Shown one piece after another: positions 42,842 to 51,123 of a stretch of DNA of 64,000 nucleotides. The stretch is from AP-15 sp963797115. GTDB taxonomy: Bacteria; Pseudomonadota; Alphaproteobacteria; ATCC43930; CGMCC-115725. The stretch is taken from contig CAWCOH010000001.1 of the NCBI GenBank assembly GCA_963797115.1, positions 3,224,001 through 3,288,000 on the forward strand. Direction: 5' to 3'. The notes beneath the pieces were generated by a model. That model saw only the letters and a program-made list of their open reading frames with translations, had not been told where the DNA came from and made no database searches. Within the stretch, counting starts at the first letter, position 1. Every line of letters begins with the position of its first letter. A program made the position numbers and the translations under genes.

Positions 42842-43270
42842 TCAGAGCTGGGTGACGCGCAACAAGGTGTTGTTGGCGCTGGTGACCTGGACGCGCGTCC
42901 CGGCCGGAAGATCGGGTCCTTCGACGAGCCACATCGTGTCGTCGACCCTGAGCCGCCCGCGGCCGTCGACGATCGGGCGTTCCAGTGTGAATGTCCGGCC
43001 GATGTAGCCCTCCGCTCGGCGATTGAGACGAACCTCGCTCGATCGCGCACGAATGCGGGTGGAAACCACCCGGCCAATCGCGACGCTGGCGATCGCAAGC
43101 CCTGCAAAGATCAGCGCCTGGTGCTCCCACGCCAGATCGGGAGCGAGCCAGGCGATCGCGGCCGTGCCGAGCGCGGCGACAGCAAACCAGATGCAGACCA
43201 TCGCCGGCACGGCGACCTCGATGACCGCAAGCACCGCCGCCACAACGAGCCAATTCCAAAATACGATCAC
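42842..43270 (-). CDS. NfeD family protein (short form)
   Basis: 142 residues. Two or three N-terminal membrane helices (WLVVAAVLAVIEVAVPAMVCIWFAVAALGTAAIAWL, LIFAGLAIASVAIGRVV) are followed by a small OB-fold (RAEGYIGRTFTLERPIVDGRGRLRVDDTMWLVEG). NfeD proteins pair with stomatin/SPFH proteins in membrane microdomains, and the SPFH gene lies 33 bases upstream on the same strand. Confidence 0.88.
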   Translation of the reverse strand: MIVFWNWLVVAAVLAVIEVAVPAMVCIWFAVAALGTAAIAWLAPDLAWEHQALIFAGLAIASVAIGRVVSTRIRARSSEVRLNRRAEGYIGRTFTLERPIVDGRGRLRVDDTMWLVEGPDLPAGTRVQVTSANNTLLRVTQL

Positions 43271-43303
43271 CCGTCGGCTCCCGTACCGCTGAAGGTTCTT
43301 GCC

Positions 43304-44278
43304 TCAACCGTTGGCTGAGCCGGTTGACGGTCCGGTTACTGCGGAGTTTGGCGCGGCGCGCAAGGTGGCGAAGCTCTCACGCGCGACTTCGGCTATTCCC
43401 GCGAGCGAGCCGATCATTGCTGTGCTCTCGAGCGGCATAAGGATGACCTTCTGGTTCGGAGCCCCGGCTAGCTTGCCGATGGCATCGATGTAACGTTGCG
43501 CGACGAAGTAGTTGATCGCCTGGATATTGCCGCGACCAATCGCGTCGGAGACGAAGGTCGTCGCCTTGGCCTCCGCTTCGGCCTGTCGTTCGCGCGCCTC
43601 GGCCTCGCGAAAGGCGGCTTCGCGTAGGCCCTCGGCGGCGAGGATAACCGCAGCCTTCTCGCCCTCGGCCTTCAGCACCGCCGCCTGCTTGAACCCGTCG
43701 GCCTCGAGCACGTTGGCGCGCCTTTCGCGTTCGGCCTTCATCTGCCGCGCCATTGCCGTCACCAGTTCCGGCGGTGGTGCTATGTCCTTGATCTCGACCC
43801 GTTGCACTTTGACTCCCCAGGCGGTCGTAGCGGCGTCGACGACAGCGAGCAGCTGAGTGTTGATACGATCGCGCTCGGACAGCAGCTCGTCTAAGGTCAT
43901 CGAGCCCATCACGGTGCGAATATTGGTCATCACGAGGTTCAATATCGCGACCTGCAGATTGCCGACTTCGTAGGCTGCCTTGGCTGCGTCGAGCACTTGG
44001 TAGAAGACGACGGCATCGACAGTCACAACGGCATTATCGCGCGTGATGACGCTCTGTTGAGGGACTTCGAGGACAGTCTCCATCATGTTCAGCCGCGCCC
44101 CGATCCGATCGACGATCGGGACGATGAGACCCAAGCCCGGTTCGAGCGTGCGGACGTAACGGCCGAAGCGCTCGACGGTCCATTCATATCCTTGCGGCAC
44201 CGACTTGACGGAGAGGCCGACAAAGATCACCGCAAACACGACGATCAGGAGAACGAATACGGCAAACGGGCTGAGCAT
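43304..44278 (-). CDS. SPFH/Band 7 (stomatin, QmcA-like) membrane protein
   Basis: 324 residues from ATG 44278 (MLSPFAVFVLLIVVFAVIFVGLSVKSVPQGYEWTVERFG); the open frame extends upstream without support. One N-terminal membrane anchor is followed by the SPFH domain (VPIVDRIGARLNMMETVLEVPQQSVITRDNAVVTVDAVVFYQV) and a coiled-coil tail rich in Ala/Glu (EAEARERQAEAEAKATTF). It is predicted to oligomerise at the inner membrane and regulate membrane proteases or fluidity. Operon with NfeD. Confidence 0.9.
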   Translation of the reverse strand: MLSPFAVFVLLIVVFAVIFVGLSVKSVPQGYEWTVERFGRYVRTLEPGLGLIVPIVDRIGARLNMMETVLEVPQQSVITRDNAVVTVDAVVFYQVLDAAKAAYEVGNLQVAILNLVMTNIRTVMGSMTLDELLSERDRINTQLLAVVDAATTAWGVKVQRVEIKDIAPPPELVTAMARQMKAERERRANVLEADGFKQAAVLKAEGEKAAVILAAEGLREAAFREAEARERQAEAEAKATTFVSDAIGRGNIQAINYFVAQRYIDAIGKLAGAPNQKVILMPLESTAMIGSLAGIAEVARESFATLRAAPNSAVTGPSTGSANG

Positions 44279-44501
44279 GGCGCTGTTCCAACAGTCGCTT
44301 CGATGAGCGGAAGATACGCAACAACTCAGTCTAACACCCTGAACATAGGTGCCTAAATCGAAACCCAGCACGATAAATCGGCGTTATTTCTATCTCCGCC
44401 GCTCAAACCGTGGACAAAGATGAAGCTTTTTTCTAATTTGCTGAGCGATGACTGCAGGATATGGGGAGTCGTGCGGTCGACGGGGTCATTGGGGGGGTCC
44501 A

Positions 44502-45887
44502 GTGAAAGTCTTGAAGCATCGGGCGAGCGGCGCGCTAGGGGAAGCCGTTGCTCACGTCTCGCCACTGTTCTTGCGCAGTTGCGCAAGCGTGCTGGCCATT
44601 CTGTTGTTTCTTGCTGCGAGCCAGGCTGAAGCGCGTCAGCAACGTTCTCACGGCCACGCCCGCGGCGCAGTGGCCGGGCCTAGCTTCGCCCAAGTCAACG
44701 GGTCGATCGTGATCGATGTCGAAACCGGAGGCGTTCTGAGTGCGACGAACGCCGATGCAATCACCTATCCCGCTTCGCTCGCCAAAATGATGACGCTCTA
44801 TCTGGTCTTCGACGCGCTGAATGCCGGTAGGCTTCGGCTCGACCAGTATCTCCCGGTCTCCTCCGAGGCGGCAAGCCGCTCGCCGACAAAACTGGGCCTT
44901 CGACCGGGCGAGTCGATCACAGTGCAAGAGCTCATTCTAGGACTCGTCACCCGGTCGGCGAACGATGCCGCCACCGTATTGGCTGAGGGATTGGCCGGCA
45001 GCGAGCCAGCCTTCGCCGAGCAGATGACCCGCCTCGCCCGCAAGCTGGGGATGACCAGCACAATTTACCGCAATGCTTCCGGATTGCCGAATCCCGATCA
45101 GCATACGACGGCCCGTGACCAGGCGCAGCTGGCTCTCGCTCTCTATCGCGACTTCCCTCGGGAGTATCGCTACTTTGCAACGCGGGAGTTCTACTTCCGG
45201 GGAAAGGCCATCCATAACCACAATCACTTGCTCGACTGGTATGACGGTGCTGACGGGATCAAAACCGGGTATATCGGCGCCTCGGGCTACAATCTGGCGG
45301 CTTCCGCGGTGCGCAGCGGGCGACGGCTGATCGGCGTGGTCATGGGTGGCCCGTCGGCCGGCTCGCGTGATCGCGAAATGGCTGGGTTGTTGGACCGCGG
45401 CTTCATAGAGGTCGGCGCCGGCACGATCGCGGTTGCCCGCCGGGAACCATCGGCAGCACCGCCGCCAATCGTCGCGGAGGCGGAGCAACCCCAGCCCGCG
45501 CCGGCGCGGGAGAAATCCGGTGCGTGGAGCCGAGCGGCATCGCGCGTCGCAGCCCGGCTGGCACCAATCGCCAAGGCCGAAGCCGCCACCGTCAGACACG
45601 AACTGCGGGCGGCACCCGCCGACGAGCACTGGAGCATCCAGGTTGGCGCGTTTCGCGGAAAAGACGCTGCCGCGAAGGCAGTGCGAGCTGTCGCTCGTCT
45701 ACCTGTGACAAAGGGTAAGCCGGTGCAGATCATGGCGCCGGCTAAGTCCGATAAGGACGGGCTCTATCGCGCTCGCCTCCTGAACTTCACCTCACAGGAA
45801 GCCTGGGACGCCTGTGTCGCGCTCCATAAGAAAAGGCTTCAGTGCTCCGTCGTGAGGCCGGCAGGAGTAAAGGTCGCCAATCGGTAG
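44502..45887 (+). CDS. D-alanyl-D-alanine carboxypeptidase (PBP5/6-like) with C-terminal SPOR domain
   Basis: 461 residues from GTG 44502, which follows a G-rich ribosome-binding stretch; an ATG at 44448 is possible. A signal segment (SCASVLAILLFLAASQAEA) precedes the penicillin-binding domain with motifs PASLAKMM (SxxK), TRSANDA (SxN) and GIKTGY (KTG). The last ~75 residues (HWSIQVGAFRGKDAAAKAVRAVARL...QCSVVRPAG) are a SPOR domain that binds denuded glycan at the septum. It trims peptidoglycan pentapeptides during division. The region between catalytic and SPOR domains is a Pro/Ala-rich linker. Confidence 0.88.
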   Translation: MKVLKHRASGALGEAVAHVSPLFLRSCASVLAILLFLAASQAEARQQRSHGHARGAVAGPSFAQVNGSIVIDVETGGVLSATNADAITYPASLAKMMTLYLVFDALNAGRLRLDQYLPVSSEAASRSPTKLGLRPGESITVQELILGLVTRSANDAATVLAEGLAGSEPAFAEQMTRLARKLGMTSTIYRNASGLPNPDQHTTARDQAQLALALYRDFPREYRYFATREFYFRGKAIHNHNHLLDWYDGADGIKTGYIGASGYNLAASAVRSGRRLIGVVMGGPSAGSRDREMAGLLDRGFIEVGAGTIAVARREPSAAPPPIVAEAEQPQPAPAREKSGAWSRAASRVAARLAPIAKAEAATVRHELRAAPADEHWSIQVGAFRGKDAAAKAVRAVARLPVTKGKPVQIMAPAKSDKDGLYRARLLNFTSQEAWDACVALHKKRLQCSVVRPAGVKVANR

Positions 45888-45909
45888 TCCGAATTTCAGC
45901 GGTCGAGGC

Positions 45910-47304
45910 TCAAGTATCAGGGAGCACCACGCCGGTTGCGCCGAGTTCGGCCGCAAGTTCCTTTTTGAGCCGAGCAAGGCCGCTCTCGGTCGCCGATTCC
46001 GCGCGGGCGACGAGAACCGCCTGCGTGTTCGACGCGCGAAGCAGCCACCACCCGTCCGCGGTGCGCACGCGGACGCCGTCGATATCGGTCATATCGGCCC
46101 CCGCCCTGCGCATCCGGTTTTGCACTTCGCGCACGACCGCGAATTTCCGAGTCTCGTCGCACGGAAAACGCAACTCGGGCGTATTGAACACAATGGGCAA
46201 CTGATCTCTCAGCGTGGCTAGGCTCTCTCCTGAGCGGCTGAGAATGGCGAGCAGCCGCACCGCGACGTAAACGGCGTCGTCGAAGCCGTAATAGCCGTCG
46301 GCATAGAAGATGTGCCCACTCATCTCGCCGGCGAGCGGCGCCCCGATCTCGGCCAGCTTGGCCTTGATTAGAGAGTGCCCGGTTGCCGCCATCACCGGAC
46401 GCCCGTTCATGCGGGCGATCTCGTCGAACAGCACTTGGCTGGCCTTGACGTCGGCGATGATCGGTGCCCCGGGATGGCGGGCCAGCACGTCGCGCGCCAG
46501 CACGACCATCAGCTGATCGCCCCACAGGATACGCCCGCGCCCGTCGACGACCCCGATCCGATCGCCGTCGCCATCAAAGGCGATCCCGAGGTCGCAACGC
46601 TCGTCGGCGACCGTCTGTTGCAGTTGGGCGAGGTTCTCGGGGATTGTCGGATCGGGATGATGGGCCGGGAAGGTGCCGTCGATCACCTCGTTCAACAGCA
46701 CATGTCGGCCAGGCAAGCGGGCGGTCAACTCACTGACGATCTCACCGGTAGCGCCGTTCCCGGCATCCCACGCAACGGTAAGCGGACGGGTGCCCTGATA
46801 ATCGCGCGCCAGCCGCGCAACGTAGTCATCGCGGATCGGATGCTCGGCGACCCCACCTCGAACGTGACGCGGATCCCCGAGCCCGAGCGCGATCGCACCC
46901 AGCTTCTGGATCTCCGCTCCATAAAACGGATTGCCGCGCAGCACCAACTTGAAACCATTGTAGTCGGGCGGATTGTGGGATCCGGTCACCATTATCCCGC
47001 CATCGACGCCGAGCGTCGCCGTCGCATAATAGAGCATCGGCGTCGGCCCGAGACCAACGCGTACGACATCGGCGCCCTCAGTGACGAGGCCGTCGATCAG
47101 GGCGGCTTCGAGCTCGGGCGAGGTCAGCCGGCCATCGTAGCCAATGGCGATGCGGCTGCCCCCGCTCTCGCCTGAAATCAACGCGAAGGCCCTGCCGATC
47201 GCGTGTGCGTCGGCGGCCGACAAGGTCTCGCCGACGACTCCGCGGATGTCATATTCGCGCAGGATCGTCGGGTCGAAGCGATGCGACATCGGGTGCGCGG
47301 TCAT
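45910..47304 (-). CDS. Phosphomannomutase/phosphoglucomutase
   Basis: 464 residues from ATG 47304, which overlaps the stop of the upstream uridylyltransferase gene by 4 bases. The conserved loops are FDPTILREYDIRGVVGETL, VTGSHNPPDYNGFKLV (phosphoserine loop), AFDGDGDRIGVVDG (Mg2+ site), and EMSGHIFYADGYYGFDDA (sugar-binding loop). It interconverts hexose 6- and 1-phosphates, giving mannose-1-P and glucose-1-P for LPS, exopolysaccharide and nucleotide sugars. With the GalU-type gene it forms a nucleotide-sugar operon. Confidence 0.93.
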   Translation of the reverse strand: MTAHPMSHRFDPTILREYDIRGVVGETLSAADAHAIGRAFALISGESGGSRIAIGYDGRLTSPELEAALIDGLVTEGADVVRVGLGPTPMLYYATATLGVDGGIMVTGSHNPPDYNGFKLVLRGNPFYGAEIQKLGAIALGLGDPRHVRGGVAEHPIRDDYVARLARDYQGTRPLTVAWDAGNGATGEIVSELTARLPGRHVLLNEVIDGTFPAHHPDPTIPENLAQLQQTVADERCDLGIAFDGDGDRIGVVDGRGRILWGDQLMVVLARDVLARHPGAPIIADVKASQVLFDEIARMNGRPVMAATGHSLIKAKLAEIGAPLAGEMSGHIFYADGYYGFDDAVYVAVRLLAILSRSGESLATLRDQLPIVFNTPELRFPCDETRKFAVVREVQNRMRRAGADMTDIDGVRVRTADGWWLLRASNTQAVLVARAESATESGLARLKKELAAELGATGVVLPDT

Positions 47305-48173
47305 AGGTAAGAGGCCAAGATTCGGCGCAATCCCGGCCCGAGATCGGGATGTTCGAGCCCGAGCGCCACCGTAGCCTCGAGAAAGCCGAGCTTGTCGCCG
47401 CAATCAAAGCGCTTGCCGTCGAAGCGCAGCCCGTGAAAGGCTTGGCCGTCCTCGATCAGTCTGGCGAGCGCATCGGTCAGCTGGATCTCCCCGCCGCTGC
47501 CAGGCTCAGCACGGGCGAGGTGACCAAAGACCTCAGGCTGGATGATGTAGCGGCCGACGATCGTCAACGTCGACGGCGCCGTTGCAGGCTCAGGCTTCTC
47601 GACCACGCCCCGCGCCTCTGCCAGCCGCCCGTCGTCGCTAACGACGTCGAGCACCCCGTAGCGCTGCGTATCGGCCCGCGGCACCTCGATGATAGCGACG
47701 AGGTTGCCGCCGGTTTCGTCATAGGCCTCGACCATCTGAGCGAGGCACGGCACCTCACAGACCATCAGATCGTCGGCGAGCAGCACGGCAAAGGGCTCGT
47801 CGCCGACGAGCTCGCGCGCGCACCAGACCGCGTGGCCGAGCCCAAGCGGGGTCTGCTGTCGCGTATAGGCGATCTGACCGGGCTCGGGCAGCCGCGCTTC
47901 GAGTTCCTCGAGCACGTCTTCCTTGCCGCGCTCGCGCAATGTCGCCTCGAGCTCGAAGGCGCGGTCGAAATGATCATCGATGGCACTCTTGCCCCGGCTC
48001 GTGACAAAGAAGAATTGCTCGATCCCCGCTGCCTTGGCCTCCTCGAGGGCGTAATGAATGAGCGGCTTGTCAACGACCGGTAGCATCTCCTTCGGCATGG
48101 CCTTGGTCGCCGGCAGGAAACGGGTTCCCAATCCTGCGACCGGAAAAACAGCTTTGCGAATTGGCCTGCGCAT
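47301..48173 (-). CDS. galU: UTP-glucose-1-phosphate uridylyltransferase
   Basis: 290 residues. The nucleotidyltransferase N-terminus KAVFPVAGLGTRFLPATKAMPKEMLPVVDKPLIHYALEEA, the LADDLMV metal block and GKRFDCGDKLGFLEATVALGL near the C-terminus are GalU hallmarks. It makes UDP-glucose from UTP and glucose-1-P, using the product of the mutase encoded directly downstream. The 215 bases upstream, shared with the divergent CoxL-family gene, probably hold both promoters. Confidence 0.93.
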   Translation of the reverse strand: MRRPIRKAVFPVAGLGTRFLPATKAMPKEMLPVVDKPLIHYALEEAKAAGIEQFFFVTSRGKSAIDDHFDRAFELEATLRERGKEDVLEELEARLPEPGQIAYTRQQTPLGLGHAVWCARELVGDEPFAVLLADDLMVCEVPCLAQMVEAYDETGGNLVAIIEVPRADTQRYGVLDVVSDDGRLAEARGVVEKPEPATAPSTLTIVGRYIIQPEVFGHLARAEPGSGGEIQLTDALARLIEDGQAFHGLRFDGKRFDCGDKLGFLEATVALGLEHPDLGPGLRRILASYL

Positions 48174-48388
48174 TAAATCCTCTATTCTCGCGGCAGGAAA
48201 CCTTCTGCCATAGCGACCCGCCCACCCGCAAGCACGCGAGCCCGCAGGTTATGGGCTTCTCTCCTAAGATCTGGATACTAACGCCTGGGGCGCGCCTCGC
48301 GTCCCCGCACCGACAGTTTTGCTTTTGAGCACGCGCCGCGGCACGGTAATCTCGGATCAACCGCACAACGCGACCACGGAGAAGAGCG

Positions 48389-50668
48389 ATGAACGACATT
48401 GCGCCGACACGGTTCAAGTGGGTGGGGACGCGACCGATCCGTCCGGACGGGGTGCCGAAGGTAACGGGGCGCGCGATGTACGGCGCCGATTTCGCCACCG
48501 CCGGCACGCTCTACGGGAAAGTCATCCGCTCGCCGCATGCGCATGCCCGGATCCGCTCGATCGACACCTCGAAGGCCGAGGCCCTGCCCGGCGTCAAAGC
48601 GGTCGTGACCCGCGATGATTTCCCGGACCATAAGTTCGAGTATCAGGGTCCAGAGCGGGTCCAGCAGAATTTCTGGCACATGACGCGCAACGTCATGGCG
48701 CGCGAGAAGGCGCTCTATGAGGGCCACGCCGTCGCGGCCGTCGCGGCAATCAGCAAAGCGGTTGCCGAGGAAGCCGCCTCGTTGATCGCGATCGATTACG
48801 AGGTCTTGCCGCACGTCATCGATGTCGACGAGGCGATGAAGCCCGACGCGCCGCTGCTCTTCGAAGACCAGATCACCCGCGGCATCGAGCCGGCGCCGAC
48901 CAAGCCCTCGAATGTCGCCAAGCGGGTCGAATTCAAGATCGGCGATCTCGCGGCGGGCTTCGCCGAAGCCGACGTTGTCGTCGAGAAAGAGTTCAAGACC
49001 GCTGCGGTCCACCAGGCCTATATCGAGCCGCATGCCTGCGTCGCCCGCTTCGATCACGACGGCCAGGCCGAGATCTGGGCTTCGAGCCAGGGGCATTTCG
49101 TGATCCGCGCATTGACCGCGAAGCTGCTCGAAATGCCGGTTGGCAATATTCGCGTGACCCCGGCGGAGATCGGCGGCGGCTTTGGCGGCAAAACCGTCGT
49201 CTATCTCGAGCCGGTCGCCACCTTGCTCGCCAAGAAAGCCGGGCAGCCCGTCAAGATCGTGATGAGCCGCGACGAGGTGTTCAAGGCCTCGGGACCGACC
49301 TCGGGCTCCTCGATGCGAGTCAAAATCGGCGTCAAGAAGGACGGCACGATCACCGCCGCCGAGGGCGAGTACAAATTCCAGGCCGGTGCCTTTCCCGGCT
49401 CGCCGGTGATGAACGCCTGCATGTGCGGGTTTGCCCCCTACAACGTTCCGAACGCGCTCGCGGTCGGCTACGACGTCGTCTGCAACCGGCCGAAATCCGC
49501 CGCCTACCGGGCACCGGGCTCGCCGATCTCGGCTTTTGCGGTCGAGAGCGTGCTCGACATTCTCGCCAAGAAGATCGGCATGGACCCGCTGCAATTGCGA
49601 CTCAAAAACGCTGCACGGGCCGGCACACCGATGATATACGGGCCCAAGCTCGGCCATGGCGGCTATGTCGAGACCGTCGAGGCTTTGGTCAATCACCCGG
49701 CCTACAAGACGCCCTTGGGCCCCAACCAGGGGCGCGGGGTGGCCTCGGGCTACTGGTTCAACGGCGGCGGCGAATCGAGCGCCAGCGTGCAGGTCAACGA
49801 GGACGGCACCGTCATCATCGCCACGGGCAGCCCCGACATCGGCGGCTCGCGCGCCTCGATGGCCTTGATGGCGGCCGAGACCCTGGGCATCGACTACAAC
49901 CAGATCCGCTCGATCGTCGCCGACACCTCCTCGGTCGGCTATACCCACGTGACCGGCGGCTCGCGCGTCACCTTCGCCACCGGCATGGCGGTCGTCGAAG
50001 CGAGCAAGAAGATCGTCGACGAACTCCGCACCCGGGCCGCGATGATCTGGGACGTCGATGTCGATGGGGTCGTGTGGGAGGACGGCCAGGCCAAGCCCGC
50101 GAGCAGCAACGTCGGCGATTTCCCGCCGCTCTCATTCAAGGAATTGGCTGCCAAGAAGGCGCTGACCGGCGGCCCGATCACCGCCGCCGCCTCGGTCAAT
50201 GCCGGCGGCATGGCGCCAGGCTTCTCGACGCAGTTCTGCGATGTCGAGGTCGATCCCGAGACCGGCAAGGTGACGATCCTGCGCTTTGTCGCGGCACAGG
50301 ATGTCGGCACCGCGATCCACCCCTCCTATGTCGAAGGGCAGATCCAGGGCGGGGTCGCGCAGGGCATCGGCTGGGCGCTCAACGAGGAGTACATCTACGA
50401 CAAGCAGGGCCGGCTCGATAATGCCGGCTTCCTCGACTACCGCGTGCCGGTCGCTTCCGACATGCCGATGATCGAGCCCATCCTCGTCGAGGTGCCGAAC
50501 CCGGCGCATCCCTACGGCGCCAAGGGTGTCGGCGAAGTCAACATCGTGCCGCCGATGGCCGCGATCGCCAACGCGATCGACAGCGCGATCCACCGCCGCC
50601 TGACCGAGTTGCCGATGTCGCCGCCCAAAATCCGCGCCGCCCTCGACCACGCCGGAGCGGACGATTAG
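48389..50668 (+). CDS. Xanthine dehydrogenase/CoxL family molybdopterin-binding large subunit
   Basis: 759 residues. The start MNDIAPTRFKWVGTRPIRPDGVPKVTGRAMYGADFA and the blocks KVIRSPHAHARIRSID, IGGGFGGKT, SAAYRAPGSP and YGAKGVGEVNIVPPMAAIANAI match the large subunits of aldehyde, xanthine and 4-hydroxybenzoyl-CoA type hydroxylases. The AYRAPG loop replaces the AYRCSFR loop of true form I CO dehydrogenases, so this is not CoxL itself. No FAD-binding or [2Fe-2S] subunit gene is adjacent, which is unusual. The RBS GGAGAAGAG precedes the ATG. Confidence 0.88.
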   Translation: MNDIAPTRFKWVGTRPIRPDGVPKVTGRAMYGADFATAGTLYGKVIRSPHAHARIRSIDTSKAEALPGVKAVVTRDDFPDHKFEYQGPERVQQNFWHMTRNVMAREKALYEGHAVAAVAAISKAVAEEAASLIAIDYEVLPHVIDVDEAMKPDAPLLFEDQITRGIEPAPTKPSNVAKRVEFKIGDLAAGFAEADVVVEKEFKTAAVHQAYIEPHACVARFDHDGQAEIWASSQGHFVIRALTAKLLEMPVGNIRVTPAEIGGGFGGKTVVYLEPVATLLAKKAGQPVKIVMSRDEVFKASGPTSGSSMRVKIGVKKDGTITAAEGEYKFQAGAFPGSPVMNACMCGFAPYNVPNALAVGYDVVCNRPKSAAYRAPGSPISAFAVESVLDILAKKIGMDPLQLRLKNAARAGTPMIYGPKLGHGGYVETVEALVNHPAYKTPLGPNQGRGVASGYWFNGGGESSASVQVNEDGTVIIATGSPDIGGSRASMALMAAETLGIDYNQIRSIVADTSSVGYTHVTGGSRVTFATGMAVVEASKKIVDELRTRAAMIWDVDVDGVVWEDGQAKPASSNVGDFPPLSFKELAAKKALTGGPITAAASVNAGGMAPGFSTQFCDVEVDPETGKVTILRFVAAQDVGTAIHPSYVEGQIQGGVAQGIGWALNEEYIYDKQGRLDNAGFLDYRVPVASDMPMIEPILVEVPNPAHPYGAKGVGEVNIVPPMAAIANAIDSAIHRRLTELPMSPPKIRAALDHAGADD

Positions 50669-50686
50669 GGAGCGATGACCTCCGTA

Positions 50687-50830
50687 CCTGTATTCCCCGC
50701 GGCCGGGCTCGACCCGGCCACCCGCGTCCTTTGCTGCAGGCGCTCTGAAGGCGTAGACGCCCACGGATCGAGTCCATGGGCTGAAGGCCCACGCGACAAG
50801 CCCGGCCGAGGGGGCTGTCGCGAAAGGCCG
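50687..50830. repeat. Palindrome-rich intergenic repeat after the CoxL-family gene
   Basis: Contains GCGGCCGGGCTCGACCCGGCCACCCGCG, a strong hairpin, and CCATGGGCTGAAGGCCCACG. The style resembles other alphaproteobacterial intergenic repeats but not families A or B of this window. No tRNA-like fold was found. Confidence 0.4.
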
Positions 50831-50835
50831 GGGTT

Positions 50836-51087
50836 ATGACCGCGCGGGTCGTCTTTACCGCCGGCTTCAGCCGCCGCTACACCGGCGGGGTGCGCGAATT
50901 CAGCGTTGAGGCTAGAAACCTGCGCGGCGTCATCAAGGAGATGGATAAGCTCTACCCGGGCTTGGGCCACCATCTCGAAGAAGAAACCACGGTCGCGATC
51001 GACGGCGCCATCCACGAGACCGCCTATTTCCAGCCGATCCGCCCCGGCTGCGAGATCTTTTTCATCCCCAAACTCGAAGGGGGTTAG
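50836..51087 (+). CDS. MoaD/ThiS family small sulfur-carrier-like protein
   Basis: 83 residues. VVFTAGFSRRYTGGVREFSVEARNLRGVIKEMDKLYPGLGHHLEEETTVAIDG is a beta-grasp MoaD-like fold, and it ends with a C-terminal Gly-Gly (IPKLEGG) like sulfur carriers that are thiocarboxylated. MoaD donates sulfur in molybdopterin synthesis. Its position 170 bases after a molybdoenzyme gene fits a role in cofactor supply, but no MoaE is nearby and other ThiS-like roles are possible. Confidence 0.8.
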   Translation: MTARVVFTAGFSRRYTGGVREFSVEARNLRGVIKEMDKLYPGLGHHLEEETTVAIDGAIHETAYFQPIRPGCEIFFIPKLEGG

Positions 51088-51123
51088 GAGCCGTCTCGGT
51101 CGAAGGCGGAAGAGACGGTTCGT

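Noticed and set aside
48278..49948. 556-codon minus-strand ORF opposite the CoxL-family gene
   Set aside because: Antisense shadow; the plus strand carries the full set of family motifs.
50687..50830. Possible tRNA or structured RNA in the hairpin-rich gap
   Set aside because: No cloverleaf, T-loop GTTC-type consensus or CCA end could be built; it looks like a repeat.
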